Source of the DNA: Membranipora membranacea
Lineage: Eukaryota; Bryozoa; Gymnolaemata; Cheilostomatida; Membraniporidae
DNA length: 64,000 nucleotides
Assembly: GCA_914767715.1 (NCBI GenBank)
Contig: OU612068.1
Span: 26,288,001 to 26,352,000, forward strand
Direction: 5' to 3'
Positions 46,301 to 58,000 of this stretch are shown piece by piece. A model generated the notes under the pieces. The model made no database searches. It was not told the DNA's origin and worked only from the letters and a program-made list of their open reading frames with translations. Position 1 is the stretch's first letter. Each line of letters opens with the position of its first letter. The position numbers were made by a program, and so were the translations under genes.

Positions 46301-48269
46301 ATCAGATTGCGATTTTGGCTGTTTCTAATTGAAGGACCAACCTGGAGACATAACATAGTAACCTTTTTTCATAAATTTGCCTACATCAGTGAAAGAATAC
46401 AAAACAGGGTTATACCTGAGTGTTAGGATCATCTCCGAGAAGCTGTAGAGTCATGATATGATAATATTTTATGGTAACTCTACACAAGCAGGATTCGAGA
46501 AATAATATACTCATTCTACCAGGGAGTTGCCTCACCACTGCTCACGAGAGAACAACTCCAAGTTCACCTCTGTTCTCGCCTGGAGATCATGTTTATATTG
46601 GAATTTCGCAAACTCCCTGTTTAAATAAAACTTAACCTACTGGCAGTCTGGCACCAACAATCTCACACCAATTCTATACGTTTAAATTCATATTCCAACA
46701 CGTGATTGTGTGTTCTCCAAAGTTTCTAAGAAATTCTGCTTGATTCATTCCCTGATAATATTTATATTTATGTAATGATTATTCTGTAGGCGTCGATACC
46801 GTTTGCTGTGGTTGGAAGTAATGCGATAACTGAGGTGAATGGTAAAAGAATCCGAGCCCGGCTATACCCATGGGGAATAGTTGATGGTAAGTATTTAACC
46901 CCATTTACATTGGCTCTGCAGACCTTGAGGTTGACAATTCAGTCTTCGCCATGAAGTGCAATATAGGAGCGGCAAAGAGGCTGCAAATCAACCCTCCTTA
47001 ATCTTTTATCAAACTGCACTTTAAAACATGGCTTGTACTAGGCTATATCAAAGAGGGTTAATACCCAAGCGATTAATTAATTCTTAATCACATGTTTTAT
47101 TTTATTGTAGTGGACAATGAAAGCCATTCAGACTTCACAAAATTAAAAAGAATGCTTATTGGGTAAGTAAACACTCAGTATTGATTAGAATGTGATATCA
47201 TAATTATGACTGGAGTATGTTACATGTGATTTATGGTAAGACAGAACGGCTCACAGACACATACAAGCCATTTGGTCGTATGTTTATGGCTATGTAATCT
47301 CGCTTGGGTATTATCCTAGCCTCTAACTCAAAGATTGAATTCAAATTGGATAGTTGCCAAAATGTCTAAACTAAAACAAAACTCTTGTTTCGTTTTGACG
47401 TGTCCTGTTTCCTGGCCTTGTTTCTTGCGACAAATTATCGCCTTCTCTGTCGTCAGCCTGTACAGCAGTTTACAAAGTCCTAGACTAGCCTTGCCACACG
47501 GCCAAACAAAAAGTGACAAGGCTGGTTCTACACCTAGAGGAATTGAATCGAGACTTAAGCAAACCAAAAGCGCTTTTCAAAAAGAAGGTCCACAATATGC
47601 AATTAGCCCTGGTAAAATCACAACACCATTCAATAAGTTTGTTGCCTTAGCAGCCCAAAATGTCACAAAAGTTTTATTGGCACACATACTAGGAACACAA
47701 CCCGTCATGCCCGTCTTTTTTATACAGAACACATCTACAGGATCTTAAGGATGTCACAGAGGAAGCCCATTATGAAAATTACAGAGCTCAACACATACAG
47801 CGCCAGAGTATCAACAACAACAATCTCTCACCAACTCAAGCAAAACCAGGACTAGTAATCTCTACTACTAACGGCGGCAACGAGCATAAAGTAGAGCAAC
47901 TTCTTAGTGAAAAAGACGCAGAGGTTAGTAGATTGTCTTTCCCTTCGTAACATCAGTTACATATTGCCTGCCTATGGACCAAGTAAAGAGCGTTAATGAT
48001 CTCTGAAATCTTGCAATGGAGTTTTTCCCTCACTGCCAGATGTGAGTTGAACTGAAGTATGTAACAGCTTTCGGTGTTTATGTTATAACCTGGGAATGAA
48101 CCTCAGTTTTTGAGTTGACCCCTCTTCCCCCAATAAGATGTGCATTAATCAAGGGGTATAATCTTTGGTTCAATGCCCTCTATTATGAATCAATCATTCA
48201 TTTCAGATCAAGAAGATGCAGGCAATGCTAGAGGCAATGCAGAGACAGATGGCAGCCAATGCTATCTGA
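37345..48269 (+). CDS. Septin, SEPT2 group
   Basis: GTP-binding cytoskeletal protein that assembles into septin filaments at membranes and in cytokinesis. Eleven exons: 37345-37644, 39461-39554, 41452-41538, 43428-43551, 44983-45117, 45499-45616, 46014-46115, 46790-46886, 47111-47162, 47728-47923, 48207-48269; phases agree throughout, product 455 residues. Motifs: polybasic-type lead-in [14 protein letters not shown]-loop GESGLGKS (132-139), DTPG (189-192), GKSD (270-273), septin unique element including [23 protein letters not shown], and a short C-terminal coiled coil ([16 protein letters not shown]). The last feature and SGLNRK..I.DSRVHC point to the SEPT1/2/4/5 group. The first exon is serine-rich then Arg/Glu-rich; its link to exon 2 uses a weak donor (GTCCGT), so the N-terminus is less certain. 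Confidence 0.94.
39226..39368 (+). CDS. Possible alternative exon in septin intron 1
   Basis: An acceptor TTTTCATGCAG precedes a cysteine-rich open frame ([31 protein letters not shown]) ending at TAA 39366-39368. Its phase fits the strong donor A|GTGAGG at 37638/37639 inside the first septin exon, which would give a separate 145-residue product without the GTPase domain. Function unknown; it could also belong to an unseen gene. Confidence 0.3.
40795..40857. repeat. Poly-C tract inside an 11-bp direct repeat
   Basis: CCCTAATATTA occurs at 40795-40805 and 40847-40857. Between them lie about 25 unique bases and a run of C that reaches the second copy (40831-40849). Septin intron 2. Confidence 0.7.
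42117..42145 (+). other. Potential G-quadruplex
   Basis: G runs of 8, 5, 3 and 4 bases with short loops on the coding strand of septin intron 3. Confidence 0.5.
45725..45990 (-). repeat. tRNA-derived SINE
   Basis: On the minus strand a B-box GGTTTGATTCC near 45925 is followed by a body shared with 31525-31640. Septin intron 6. Confidence 0.55.
46213..46338. repeat. Weak inverted-repeat element
   Basis: CAATTAGACA...CAAATCGCT is mirrored by AGCGATTTG...TGTTTCTAATTG, about 125 bp in septin intron 7. Confidence 0.4.
47487..47525. repeat. Diverged copy of the TTGTCACGCGGC hairpin
   Basis: AGCCTTGCCACACGGCC and GTGACAAGGCT are partly inverted copies related to 25919-25983. Septin intron 9. Confidence 0.45.
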
Positions 48270-49236
48270 GTCACTCCTTCCACTTCTGTTGTGTATCATA
48301 TGAGATGATAGTCGAGGGGCGCTGTCCACACAGGACAACAAAAAGAGCTTGTGCTGATTGGCAACATGCAGATAATAGCACACAGCTGACTGATTAAAAA
48401 AGTTGCATCAATGCCACAGCTGGAGACAATTGACAGCTCAAACTTTTCATGAGATTTCACAAAATTACCAATTAATTATTTACTGTTTACTTCCTACAAT
48501 CTATGCAAGTAAGCTTGAAACACGAATACGGTGCCTTCAGAAAGTTCTTGTTCTCAGACAGCACCGGCAGCAGATTTTGCTGCTACAAACTTTGATTACA
48601 CATAATCCATATTTAAGTATGTAATGATTAGAGTAATCCCTTTATTTACAGCTTTTATATTACAGATTGAGTATTGAACCCAACACATTTTCTTGAGCTT
48701 GTACTAAGCACTATTCTTTTATTTATCAGCTTTGCAATATCACGATTTCAGTTGGCAGTTGTTATTGTTTTCAGTCGTAATCAAACAGAACAGACGCTTG
48801 AATATTTAGTTTGGTAGAACTTTTATTTACAAATCCTATTTATCCAAATCTATTGTGATGGATTTAAACGCAGACATCTATTTTCTCAATAATCAGTGTA
48901 TAGACATTCTTTGTAATTGATTTGATCATTTCTATGATAAAAAGTAACAAAAATATAGAGAAATAGCAATTCCTGAAAAAACATCACTGCACACATTACA
49001 AACTACATCATGCAAACTGGAATTGGTGCTTGGACATAAAAGTGACTTGATGAACCATCCGAAATGGCAAGTACATAAAGATAGGACACATAGAGAAGAT
49101 TTGGCTTGGTGCAGACGGGAAAAATCTAGCCTAAATGCACTATGTGATAGTCACACATAAAATTGAAAGATGGGGAGTGCTTCAGTAGGAATAAGTTAAT
49201 ATCAGTATATCACTCCTGTGCACTATGTAGAGAGGC
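48270..49236. other. Shared 3' flanks of septin and HSBP1
   Basis: Convergent 3' untranslated and intergenic sequence. Nothing else was recognised. Confidence 0.5.
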
Positions 49237-51590
49237 TCATTTATCGTCTACTCCTGCTTGTGTCATGAGATCAGCTATGTTCTTTTCGAGGTCATCGATT
49301 CTGTTTCCCATGTCATCCAGTAAACATAACAGTCAAGGAAAACAAGCAAGGGCATACAAAACACAGAGGCTTATCAAAGCATACTTCTTCAGCAGAGAAA
49401 ACCAGCATATGCATTACTAACTGCTTTGATACATGCTTAGGCGATTTGTTATTATTTTGTTTTTATAATTTGTATTATCCACATAACTCAAGCAAAAAAT
49501 TATATACCAGTGTGTCAATAATTGGTGAAAGTCAAACGTAGAATGAAGCATGTCAAGCTGCTATATAGTTATTTATGGCTTTCACACCCCTAATGTTTTT
49601 GTGATTGTGATTCATAATCCAGATATAGTTGGGCTATATATCATCATTTCTTCTCAAATAGATCTAATATTAACTGTTCCTATGATCGGTAATAAATGGA
49701 TGTGTAGGAGGTGGATGATTAAATCAGAGAGCATTTGAGTTTACTACCATAGCCTGATTGTTTGACTGCATTGTACATAATATATCATACTGGCCTGTGG
49801 GGTGAAACCAAGGACAAGGGATATACCTACCTAACAAGTTAACAATCCAGTCATAATGAAGCATACAGGGATATCTAGTTTCAAGAGTTGTAATTCGACT
49901 TAATATATAGGCAATATATAATATACATATTAGACATGGTGTGTTCCAAGATAGAAAAGGATATATCGTGTGATGATCTGATCTGACATAGTTTTAAATT
50001 TGTCCTGCATCTGCTGGAGAATGTTCTGTACCTGTAAAGGAGCAAACGATATCTTGTTAGAACGCTAGTGTGACAACTAGTGTGACAACGTACTTTTATT
50101 TTAAGTTACTTATCAAATGTATACTGACCTCAAACATCTTGAAACACTCAATAACCCTGTGACAACCAAGCAGCTGCTTTGTCTGAACACTTGAAACTTA
50201 TCTTAATTTATATTGCTTATCAGCATTAAACATTTGTTGTAATGTATCAAATTTGGCTTGAATTTTTTTTAAATAGCCTAATGATATATTTTTTAATTTC
50301 AAATGCTATATTTTTGCAGCAATGACACATTACAGCGTCTGGCAGCAAACCTCTTGAACAACTGTTAAATGGGGTATCATATTCAATCTTTTTTCAGAAG
50401 ATAAAAGCTGTTGTCTATATACAATACACAAATGCACCTCTTAAAGTTCTAAAACGGGGTGCCGTACTTCTGACAGCCACCTGCTATTGTCAATCATAAC
50501 TGGTCTAGAGTCAATGTCAACTACAAAACCCTTATATTGTATAGGAAGATAGCTAGCCATTACTTTCAACTACTGCACAGCATTACGCCAAACCAATGAA
50601 CTCCCTCATTGGCCAAACTATCTAGTAATACTGCTGATCTGAATGTCCGTCAAAAATCAGATATGTTCTCATAAGTCACATTATTCGGCGGATCGGATAG
50701 TTGAATGTTAGTGACCATAAGTGTCAGGCTATGATAACTGTGCAACGATTCACTTTGCTTGCAGGAAGGTCAAACCGTACTAAGACACAAGAGTGAACTC
50801 GCTGCAAAAGGACAAATGTGCAAAACATCAGCAGTTGATCTAACCAATGAACTCCCTCTTGAGGAAGTTCATTGATCTAACCAGCTGGAAAAACTCCCAC
50901 ATTACAATAACTCAATCATCAGATCACAATATAATAAATGAGCCGACTAATCTACCAACTTATCATTGATATATCATATAGGATTAATCAATTGATCATT
51001 GAGACTGCTATTGAAAACTTACTCGGTGAGATGGTTGTTAGCAACAAATCTTATCATCCATTGGGCTAATTAGGTGTGTGTTCTATCATTTGACAACCAG
51101 CCTCAGACAGTTCTAATTCAGTCTGGTCCTATGACCAGTATGATGTTCCATATTATCATACAATTGGAGTATGATATATTCATTTTTATTAATTATTACC
51201 TATTATGATTTATTTACTCGCTCCACTGTATGGCCCATTTAAATTTTTCTACTAATTGACAATCACAATGACTTGAGAATGATGCTCTAAAGATTCACTT
51301 TATCAACGGATAGTCATAAGTAAGGTAAGGAAGGGCAATCATTATAGTGATGCACACCTGCATCAAACCAAGGAGTTAGAGGGTAACTCCTTGATCAAAC
51401 CAACAAGAAGGTTAGTACAAAATAATAATATCTAGCTAGCTTCAAAAAAATATGAAGCTTTTTTTTACTAATAATGATGAAGTTGTAAATGAAATCATCC
51501 TTATATCCATGTGGTACTTACAAAGACTGTCAAGTCTTGCACATTCTGTGGGTTTGCCTCTGCAGGTGTCATTACATCCATATCAGACAT
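49237..51590 (-). CDS. HSBP1: Heat shock factor-binding protein 1
   Basis: Small coiled-coil protein that binds trimeric heat shock factor 1 and damps the heat shock response, in the nucleus and cytoplasm. Three exons: 51522-51590, 49965-50031 and 49237-49319; product 72 residues against 76 in human. Exon 1 reads [20 protein letters not shown], exon 2 [20 protein letters not shown], exon 3 [20 protein letters not shown] followed by AGVDDK. The run of hydrophobic heptads and the near-identity of MQDKF.TMSDQII and [18 protein letters not shown] to animal HSBP1 make the call firm. Intron 1 is GT-AG; intron 2 is AT-AC and of the U12 type. Tail to tail with septin. Confidence 0.96.
49320..49964 (-). 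other. AT-AC U12-type intron of HSBP1
   Basis: The intron starts ATATCCTTTTC after ACACGAT and ends TTATGTTTAC. TTCCTTGAC, an exact U12 branch-site match, places its branch A at 49333, with 13 bases before the exon. No usable GT-AG pair joins the two conserved exons. Phase 1 at both sides gives TTG (Leu) at the junction. Confidence 0.93.
50587..50618. repeat. 18-bp mini-hairpin with 7-bp direct repeats
   Basis: CAATGAACTCCCTCATTG (50594-50611) is flanked by GCCAAAC at 50587-50593 and 50612-50618. HSBP1 intron 1. Confidence 0.75.
50835..50883. repeat. 25-bp mini-hairpin with 12-bp direct repeats
   Basis: Insert 50847-50871 has arms TGAACTCCCTC and GAGGAAGTTCA (one mismatch, 2-base loop). It is flanked by perfect TTGATCTAACCA at 50835-50846 and 50872-50883. 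HSBP1 intron 1. Confidence 0.88.
51362..51403. repeat. 22-bp mini-hairpin with 10-bp direct repeats
   Basis: Stem AAGGAGTTA/TAACTCCTT; flanks ATCAAACCAA at 51362-51371 and 51394-51403. HSBP1 intron 1. Confidence 0.85.
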
Positions 51591-52873
51591 GTTCAGACAG
51601 GTTGTGTAGGCACGAGAAGTGAAATAAACTCTGCTTCAACAATGATGACTGGAAATCCAGAAAGAAATGAGAAATGGTAGCTGAGGAAGCTTCAGTCTAA
51701 TATATCTCTAATTGTGCATACTTGAGCTGTGCAATAAATAAATTATATAAAAGGGCAACTCCCAATCAATTATAGAGAGTATGAAGAGACTATAAAACAA
51801 TGAGCACCAACAGAAAGGCTCTTTTCTGCAGAATACCGTTTCGTTATTGCGGGAAATACAGTCACATGTCAAAACAAAAACTTTCCAGTGTAACAGAATT
51901 GTGTGCGACTTTATGTCAAGAATCTTAGAAATCTTTCAGAACACAGGAAACAACTCTCCATATTTCTCTTTACTTCTAAATCTAGCAGACACACAATAAT
52001 GGAGGGTTAGACATGTCAACTCAAAGACAGGAACTTCCATTCAAGCTGTACTCATAACAAGGTGAAGTGTAAGTTTAGTAGCAACTATTATCTACGAGTA
52101 TGAATATCTGAAAGAATCTGCATGTTGATTGATGGTGTACTAAAACAGTACAAAGAAGTCATGAGCCCCTGGGACTCAAATGCCTTTACTTGCCAATGCC
52201 CAATATCAACTGGTTTATACTGGACATTGGTTTACAAAGCAAAGGCATGTAGCCCCAGGGGTCCATGTATGAAGTGTAGATATGGGAATTGTAACACTAG
52301 CTAGCGGTCTCAGCTCAGTCCTACAACAACAGAAAATCAAGAAGGGCAGTCGAAGTATGGACTGGATTGGAACTTATATTGGTAATTGTGTCACATTGCA
52401 ATTTGAATATAAACCATATTTCTCAGTTAATTAAGAAGACTAGGGCTTTGGAGTAGACCTATGCCTTCCAGACAAGTAATACTAATAGTATCATCTATCT
52501 AGCCAATCATTGTGTGGTTTGGAGCCAACACATTGGTTGGCTAAATATCAACTATCCTTTTCTATTGAAATACACAAACCCCTTGAATGTATTGGATGGG
52601 AGGCCAGGCTTTAAAGATACAATCCACTCTGGGAAAATGCGTTGAGAGGTTTATTACATTACTGTATCATACGATCCCTGATCGAAACTCCTGAGAAGGA
52701 CGAGCTCCTAGTCTATACTTACTAAATTGACACGACTCGACTTTGACAGCGGATGGGTTGGCAACAGAGGGTTGTGGACACTCGTCATTGGGGTGACAAA
52801 ACCATCTGGATTGGTTTGTTGCAGCAAATAATACTGCTCCAATCCAAATGGGATAGGTATTTGGCGTCAATTC
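51591..52873. other. HSBP1 upstream region
   Basis: Presumed promoter side of HSBP1; contains one MITE-like element (52161-52267). No gene was recognised. Confidence 0.45.
52161..52267. repeat. Inverted-repeat element, about 107 bp
   Basis: ATG.GCCCCTGGG...ATGCCTTT near one end returns inverted as AAAGGCATGTAGCCCCAGGGG...CAT at the other. Confidence 0.65.
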
Positions 52874-54275
52874 TTACCTCAAATATTTTAGAACACTCAT
52901 AAACTCCCTAGGTGGTATAAATGTTGAGTGCCTCGTGTGGTAAGGCCTTTTTGAGACCGTGTTAAGTCTGAATTCTGGCATGTAGCCATTGTTTAGTGAG
53001 TATTGGTGAGACCCGATTCGAAGGTCTCGGATGGTTTTTGTAAAGAAACTGTTGTGAAACGCTGCAGATGACGCTTGTATAGAGGTGGGCTCCCCTCTTT
53101 TAGCTGCCCTTGTTTCCATAGTATTTTGAGATCAGCAGTTTACAATTTCATCATAATCAGAAGATAGGGTCTCATGTTTGTTCTGATCTGAGAGAATTCT
53201 CATCAGGAGTGATACTCTATGGGATTTTCTCCTTTCTTGTAAGGTCTGAAGTACGAGGCTAGAGCGCCCCTCGGTAACGCTGTGCCTGCCCTTAATACAC
53301 TTTACAAATCTAATGGCTTTGTTTTGTATCAGTTCAAGTTCACCTATGTTGGTATTGTCAGATGGATCCCAGAGCACATCTGCATATTCTAGCTTAAGGC
53401 GGATCAAACTGGTATAAGCGAGTAAATTAGCTTTTTGGGGAGCTCCATATCGTGTGTACTTGATACAGCCTAAAGTTTTGCTTGCACTACCCATAATCTC
53501 CGATAAGTGGCTTCTGAATTTGAGGTCAGACTGTCAGTGTGACTCTAAGATACTTTGTGGTGTAAACACATGTGAGAGTATGTCCAGAGATATTGTAATG
53601 CAGCTGTGGTGTGACTCCTTGGTTAAACGCTATGACTTTGCATTTTGTTTCATCGAAGGGCATCTTGTTCTTAATTGACCAATCAACAAGCAAGTAAATA
53701 TTCTTTTGGAAGCCAATCTCATCGGTTTAGTATTTTACTTTGGTGTAGATAAGCGTATCACATGCGTACAGGCTAACATTACGTGTGACTGAGGTAGGTA
53801 AATGGTTTATATATAGCAGAAACAGAGTAGGCCCGAGGACTGATCCCTGTGGCACCCCAGAGGTTATGGGTAAAGTTCCAAACGCAGCGCCTCTCACATC
53901 AACCTTTTGAAATCTTCCCGGGAAGAATATAGGGGTCAATGTTTTCGTTTTGTCTTATTTTGTTTATAAGTAATTTGTAAGGCACTTTATCAAAGGCCTT
54001 TTGAAAGTCTAACACTACGACTTGGACAGTAATAGATCGTTCAGCAGACTTAGCAAGCTCATGATACGTTGCACACAGCTGTGTCTCACCCAATAGTCCT
54101 TTACGGGATCCATGTTGCAAATAGCCATCAGAGTGTGTGAGTGACAGTCACACTTAGAGGTCGATACAAGGTAAACTAGATTGGATGGCCAGTTAGCACT
54201 GCCGGATGGGTATTGATCATAAATGGATAGCCCTTTTATAGAGATGTGTGGCAGATGGCCATTTACCGGTCCCAT
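52874..54275 (-). mobile_element. Dead LINE reverse transcriptase fragment
   Basis: Minus-strand pieces in shifting frames encode motif A (VVLDFQKAFDKVPY, near 54010), motif B (SGVPQGSVLGP, near 53850), a mutated motif C (YACD in place of YADD, near 53765), and a C-terminal part (LKLEYADVLWDPSD, LIQNKAIRFVKCIKGRHS, near 53300-53400). The catalytic Asp change and several frameshifts show it is inactive. It belongs to a CR1/Jockey-type clade other than that of the 1-2.9 kb element. Stop-containing C-terminus at about 52874. Confidence 0.85.
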
Positions 54276-55038
54276 TTTTTAACACAACATCTTCAACCCA
54301 TCCTACAAACCCAATAGGCATACGCCTAAGTTCTTGGCGCAGTAAACGGATATACATCCAGATATGCATGATAAGCCTGCTGATGCCAATTCGTGCGTTT
54401 GAGCTTAATTGTATATTCGCTTAATTGATATAGAAGTTGTTATGATAAACGCTACTCAAGTAAAAGAAACTTTAAAACTATGATATTGGGACGTGCACAT
54501 TATGGTTCAAGAATCATAATAATAATAATGATGATTTTTGAACCGGAATGACACGAACGAATTTGATTTTACGTTCATTTCTAGTTCCTATCCTGATTCA
54601 TCTATATGTTTATAATAATGCTACTTAAAGGCTACCAAAAGACCAAAGCATGTTATAGTCAGGCAGTTACTTATGATAAAGTTGTGTCAGATTTGCATGG
54701 TAAAAAAATTTGACGCTCTACTTGGCATGAATTATTGATGGTGGAAAGAGTGCCTTCCACAAGGTAAGATAACTCTCATTCTCTGTATTATGATGTCACA
54801 GTCTCCTGGAAATGCTTGTATCTTGTATTGCACATCCGGGAGACTCACATCATAATGCAGAGAATAAGTAAATGCCTGGCTATAACATGCTTTGGTCAAA
54901 TACCCATGTTCTAATGTAACCTGTTATCTGGGTGCAACAAGATTGGTTTTCAAGCTAGAACATGACATTGCTATGTTTCTAGTTTGAGATTAACTGATTA
55001 TATTTATAATGTATCGATTCCTTCTGGTAGGTCTGATC
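54276..55038. other. RECQL4 upstream region
   Basis: Presumed promoter and leader of RECQL4; an inverted-repeat element fills much of it (54641-54898). An acceptor-like TTCTGGTAG lies just before the start, so a non-coding first exon is possible. Confidence 0.45.
54641..54898. repeat. Inverted-repeat element with nested hairpin
   Basis: Outer arms GACCAAAGCATGTTATAG..CAGGCA..TTACTTAT recur inverted at the far end. An inner pair (TCTCTGTATTATGATGT and ACATCATAATGCAGAGA) forms a second stem. About 258 bp, ending about 140 bases before the RECQL4 start codon. Confidence 0.8.
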
Positions 55039-58000
55039 ATGGATGGTGAGGTTGGTGATATCAAGAAGAAGCTGAAACAATGGGAATATTTTTTCACCAA
55101 ATGCCACCAAAGGAAACCTGCAAGAGTGAGTGTGTACACACAGTCATGAGTCATTAAAAAAAATATAATGTATGTTTAGTCATGTAAGTCTTTATGTTAA
55201 TGTTATATCATCATCTCATGGTGGGATTTAAACTGCTACCGGTTCATTAAAGTTCTGTACATCATGGAACATTGTGCTACATATCATCGTAAGTCATGTA
55301 CTCTTTGTGTAGGTAAGGACAAATCTTATTATAAATTGAGTTATATCCTGTAATAACACTGTTAAATCTCTCAGTATTTGAATCTGATAATAATGGATAA
55401 CTTAATAATAATCACTAAAATACCACGAATCCAATGGGACATCTTGGTTACAAATAAATCGGATATAACAGTTTAGAAAAAGGTTTTTATGTGATATCAA
55501 ACCTGTATATTCATTATATTTGCACTCAATAGTTATTATGATGTTGATTTTGTTGTAGGCCGATATTGATGCAGCTCCTGAGGACATCAAAGGTAAATAG
55601 AATAGTTCTTATAACTACTATAAGCTCTTCTTCCATATACAGCATGAGTTACATGCCTAGATATAGATTTAATGATATTGGTTTGAATCTACTCAGTTGT
55701 GCCTTCTGTATAATGTGGCACCATATTCGGCACAGACCTTCCGTAGTTGGTGTAAATCCAGTGGTCGAGTGTTCCAGCGGCCTAATATCTCTGAGAAAAG
55801 GCCTTTTTCTGGAGAGAGAAAAGGCCTCAACCACTGGGGCACTCAATCACTGGATTTGCACCAACTATAAAAGGCCTGTGATATTCTGTGAAATTTGTAG
55901 ATGTTTTAATGACTTCCAAATTTGTTATTAGTACCTGACCTAGCGTGGCTAACCTACATAGAACTTACTCGATTAGCTACTTACTGCTATGTAGCCAAGT
56001 TACTGACTAGATAGTATCTGGATTACTAACTTACTAGCGTGGGGATTGTTGAAATAGTTTCACCTCATCAAAAATGTCTGGAATTGTTGTCCCATACAAT
56101 TCAGTTTAGATTGACCCAGCTTTGTGTTTCAGCTAGCTACAAATTATATGGGAAGCTGAAGAATAAGTTGACGTCACCTCCATCAACTGATGAGAGATCA
56201 AATATAAAGGAGAATGTAGATAATGTATGGGGAAGTCATGTATCTCTGTAAGTAATACACTAATATAAAATCTCTATAGTGTCTCACTAAAGTGGCTATG
56301 TGTATCGATTACTGAATCTTTTGACCTTGATGTGCTCGCGACTTTATACCACTCATTGTGTACAGTTTGATGTGGATTATTATTTGTTTTTCTGATTCTG
56401 TTTAGCACTATCATTTTGCAAAGCTCATGCATGTTAGATATGATGACAAAACTATCAATAGATAGCCACTGCTTTTTCCATAATGAATATCCAAGTTTGG
56501 TTCATTTGCCTAACCATTTGGAGTTTCTCCCCTCCACTGGGAGCAACTGGAGTGCAGGCAGTTGGATTAACTTGATCCAAATTTTTACTGAGAGTCTGAG
56601 ACTTGTGTTTTTTGTGTTGACAGGAAGTCTCTAGAGAAGCACCAGGTACGGATAGAGTTTACTGCTGATGGTGAGATGAAGACTGTTAATGTCATAGATG
56701 AAGATGACAACAAGCCTACAGTCAAGTGGTCGGATAAATTCACTAAGAATCTTCTCAACCACAACAAAACACCAAATAAGGCTAGGAACAATATAAGGAA
56801 CCCTGGACTATCAAGGTCTGCTAATATCACAACTAATCAGTTAAATGGGGGAACTAATCACAATGATGAAGCTGTATTTAACATACCAACGGTGGCCACT
56901 CCAAGAATCATCAAACCAAAAACCAGAGCTATTCCCAGAGGATGGAAGTGTATGGTAGATAATGAATCGGAGTCCGGTGAGCTGCCACCATTTGTCAAGA
57001 CCCTGAAATCCTCAAGTGACACAACTAGTTCACCTGCCGACACTGGTCAGTGTAGCAGACATCCTCTAGGTAATCATAAAAGCACACCTAATTCTCCTGG
57101 TGTAGAATCAACTTTGACTAAAACTCCAGCAAAGTTAAGGACTCCTGTGATTACCTTTCAAACACACCAATCACCGTCCTCTGTTAGTGACTCACAGCAT
57201 CTACAAAGTGACAAAACTCCGATAAAAGTAGGTGCATTTCACACAGGAATTGTCACCAAGAGTGAAACTCCAACATTGACTAATCAACAAGTGGACTTAG
57301 GTGCTGCTACTCCGCAACGTCCCAAGCCTACATTCAATGTATCAGTATTCAAGAAACCAGCTAGCGAGCTAGTCCCTCAACGTCCATCTAGTCCAGAGGA
57401 GGTCCAGAAGATTACAAAGACGGTCACAAGGGTTCGAAGACCTAGAGCAACAGTGAGCAGAGCAAAAACTGTCAAGAAAGAAAGTGGTTGTGCTAAGAAG
57501 GCAAAGAAAACTGAAGAACAGCCGGAGTCACAAAATTCATCGGCTAGTACACCGGTAAGCTTGAGAAAAGTTCCCAATAGATGTCAGGTGCTTAGTTCTC
57601 TGCCTATATGGGGCTGTTGGAAACAAAATCTTTTTCTGTTACTTTGTGAAAAGAATGCACTGGTTTCATTTGTAGCCTTTTGGAATTGTGAGACAACTAC
57701 TATCTATGAGAAAGTGTGACAGGTCCCCAGACCCTTGCCCCAATCTGACAGCTCCCAAGCCAGAGAAGAAAGATAGAAACATGATTGTGGTTTTAGATCG
57801 TGAAGATCTCATCATAACATGACTCTGAGTTGCATCATCAGGGGACTACAGGATAACTGCCCTCATCTTTTTTTTGGTTATAAAAAGATTGTGGTCTGAG
57901 AACCAAAGCGCCTATAACTTAGTGGGTGTCATAATTATCTTATCTTTTCTGTGTAGGCTCAGCAATCATCTACCAATGAACGAGTGCCATCAGAGGTTGA

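Noticed and set aside
47335-47748. 137-aa plus-strand frame in the septin intron 9 region
   Set aside because: It overlaps a conserved septin acceptor in another frame and includes a dispersed hairpin; the septin reading is conserved and this one is not.
49163-49420. 85-aa plus-strand frame
   Set aside because: It lies opposite the last HSBP1 exon, which is clearly the coding strand.
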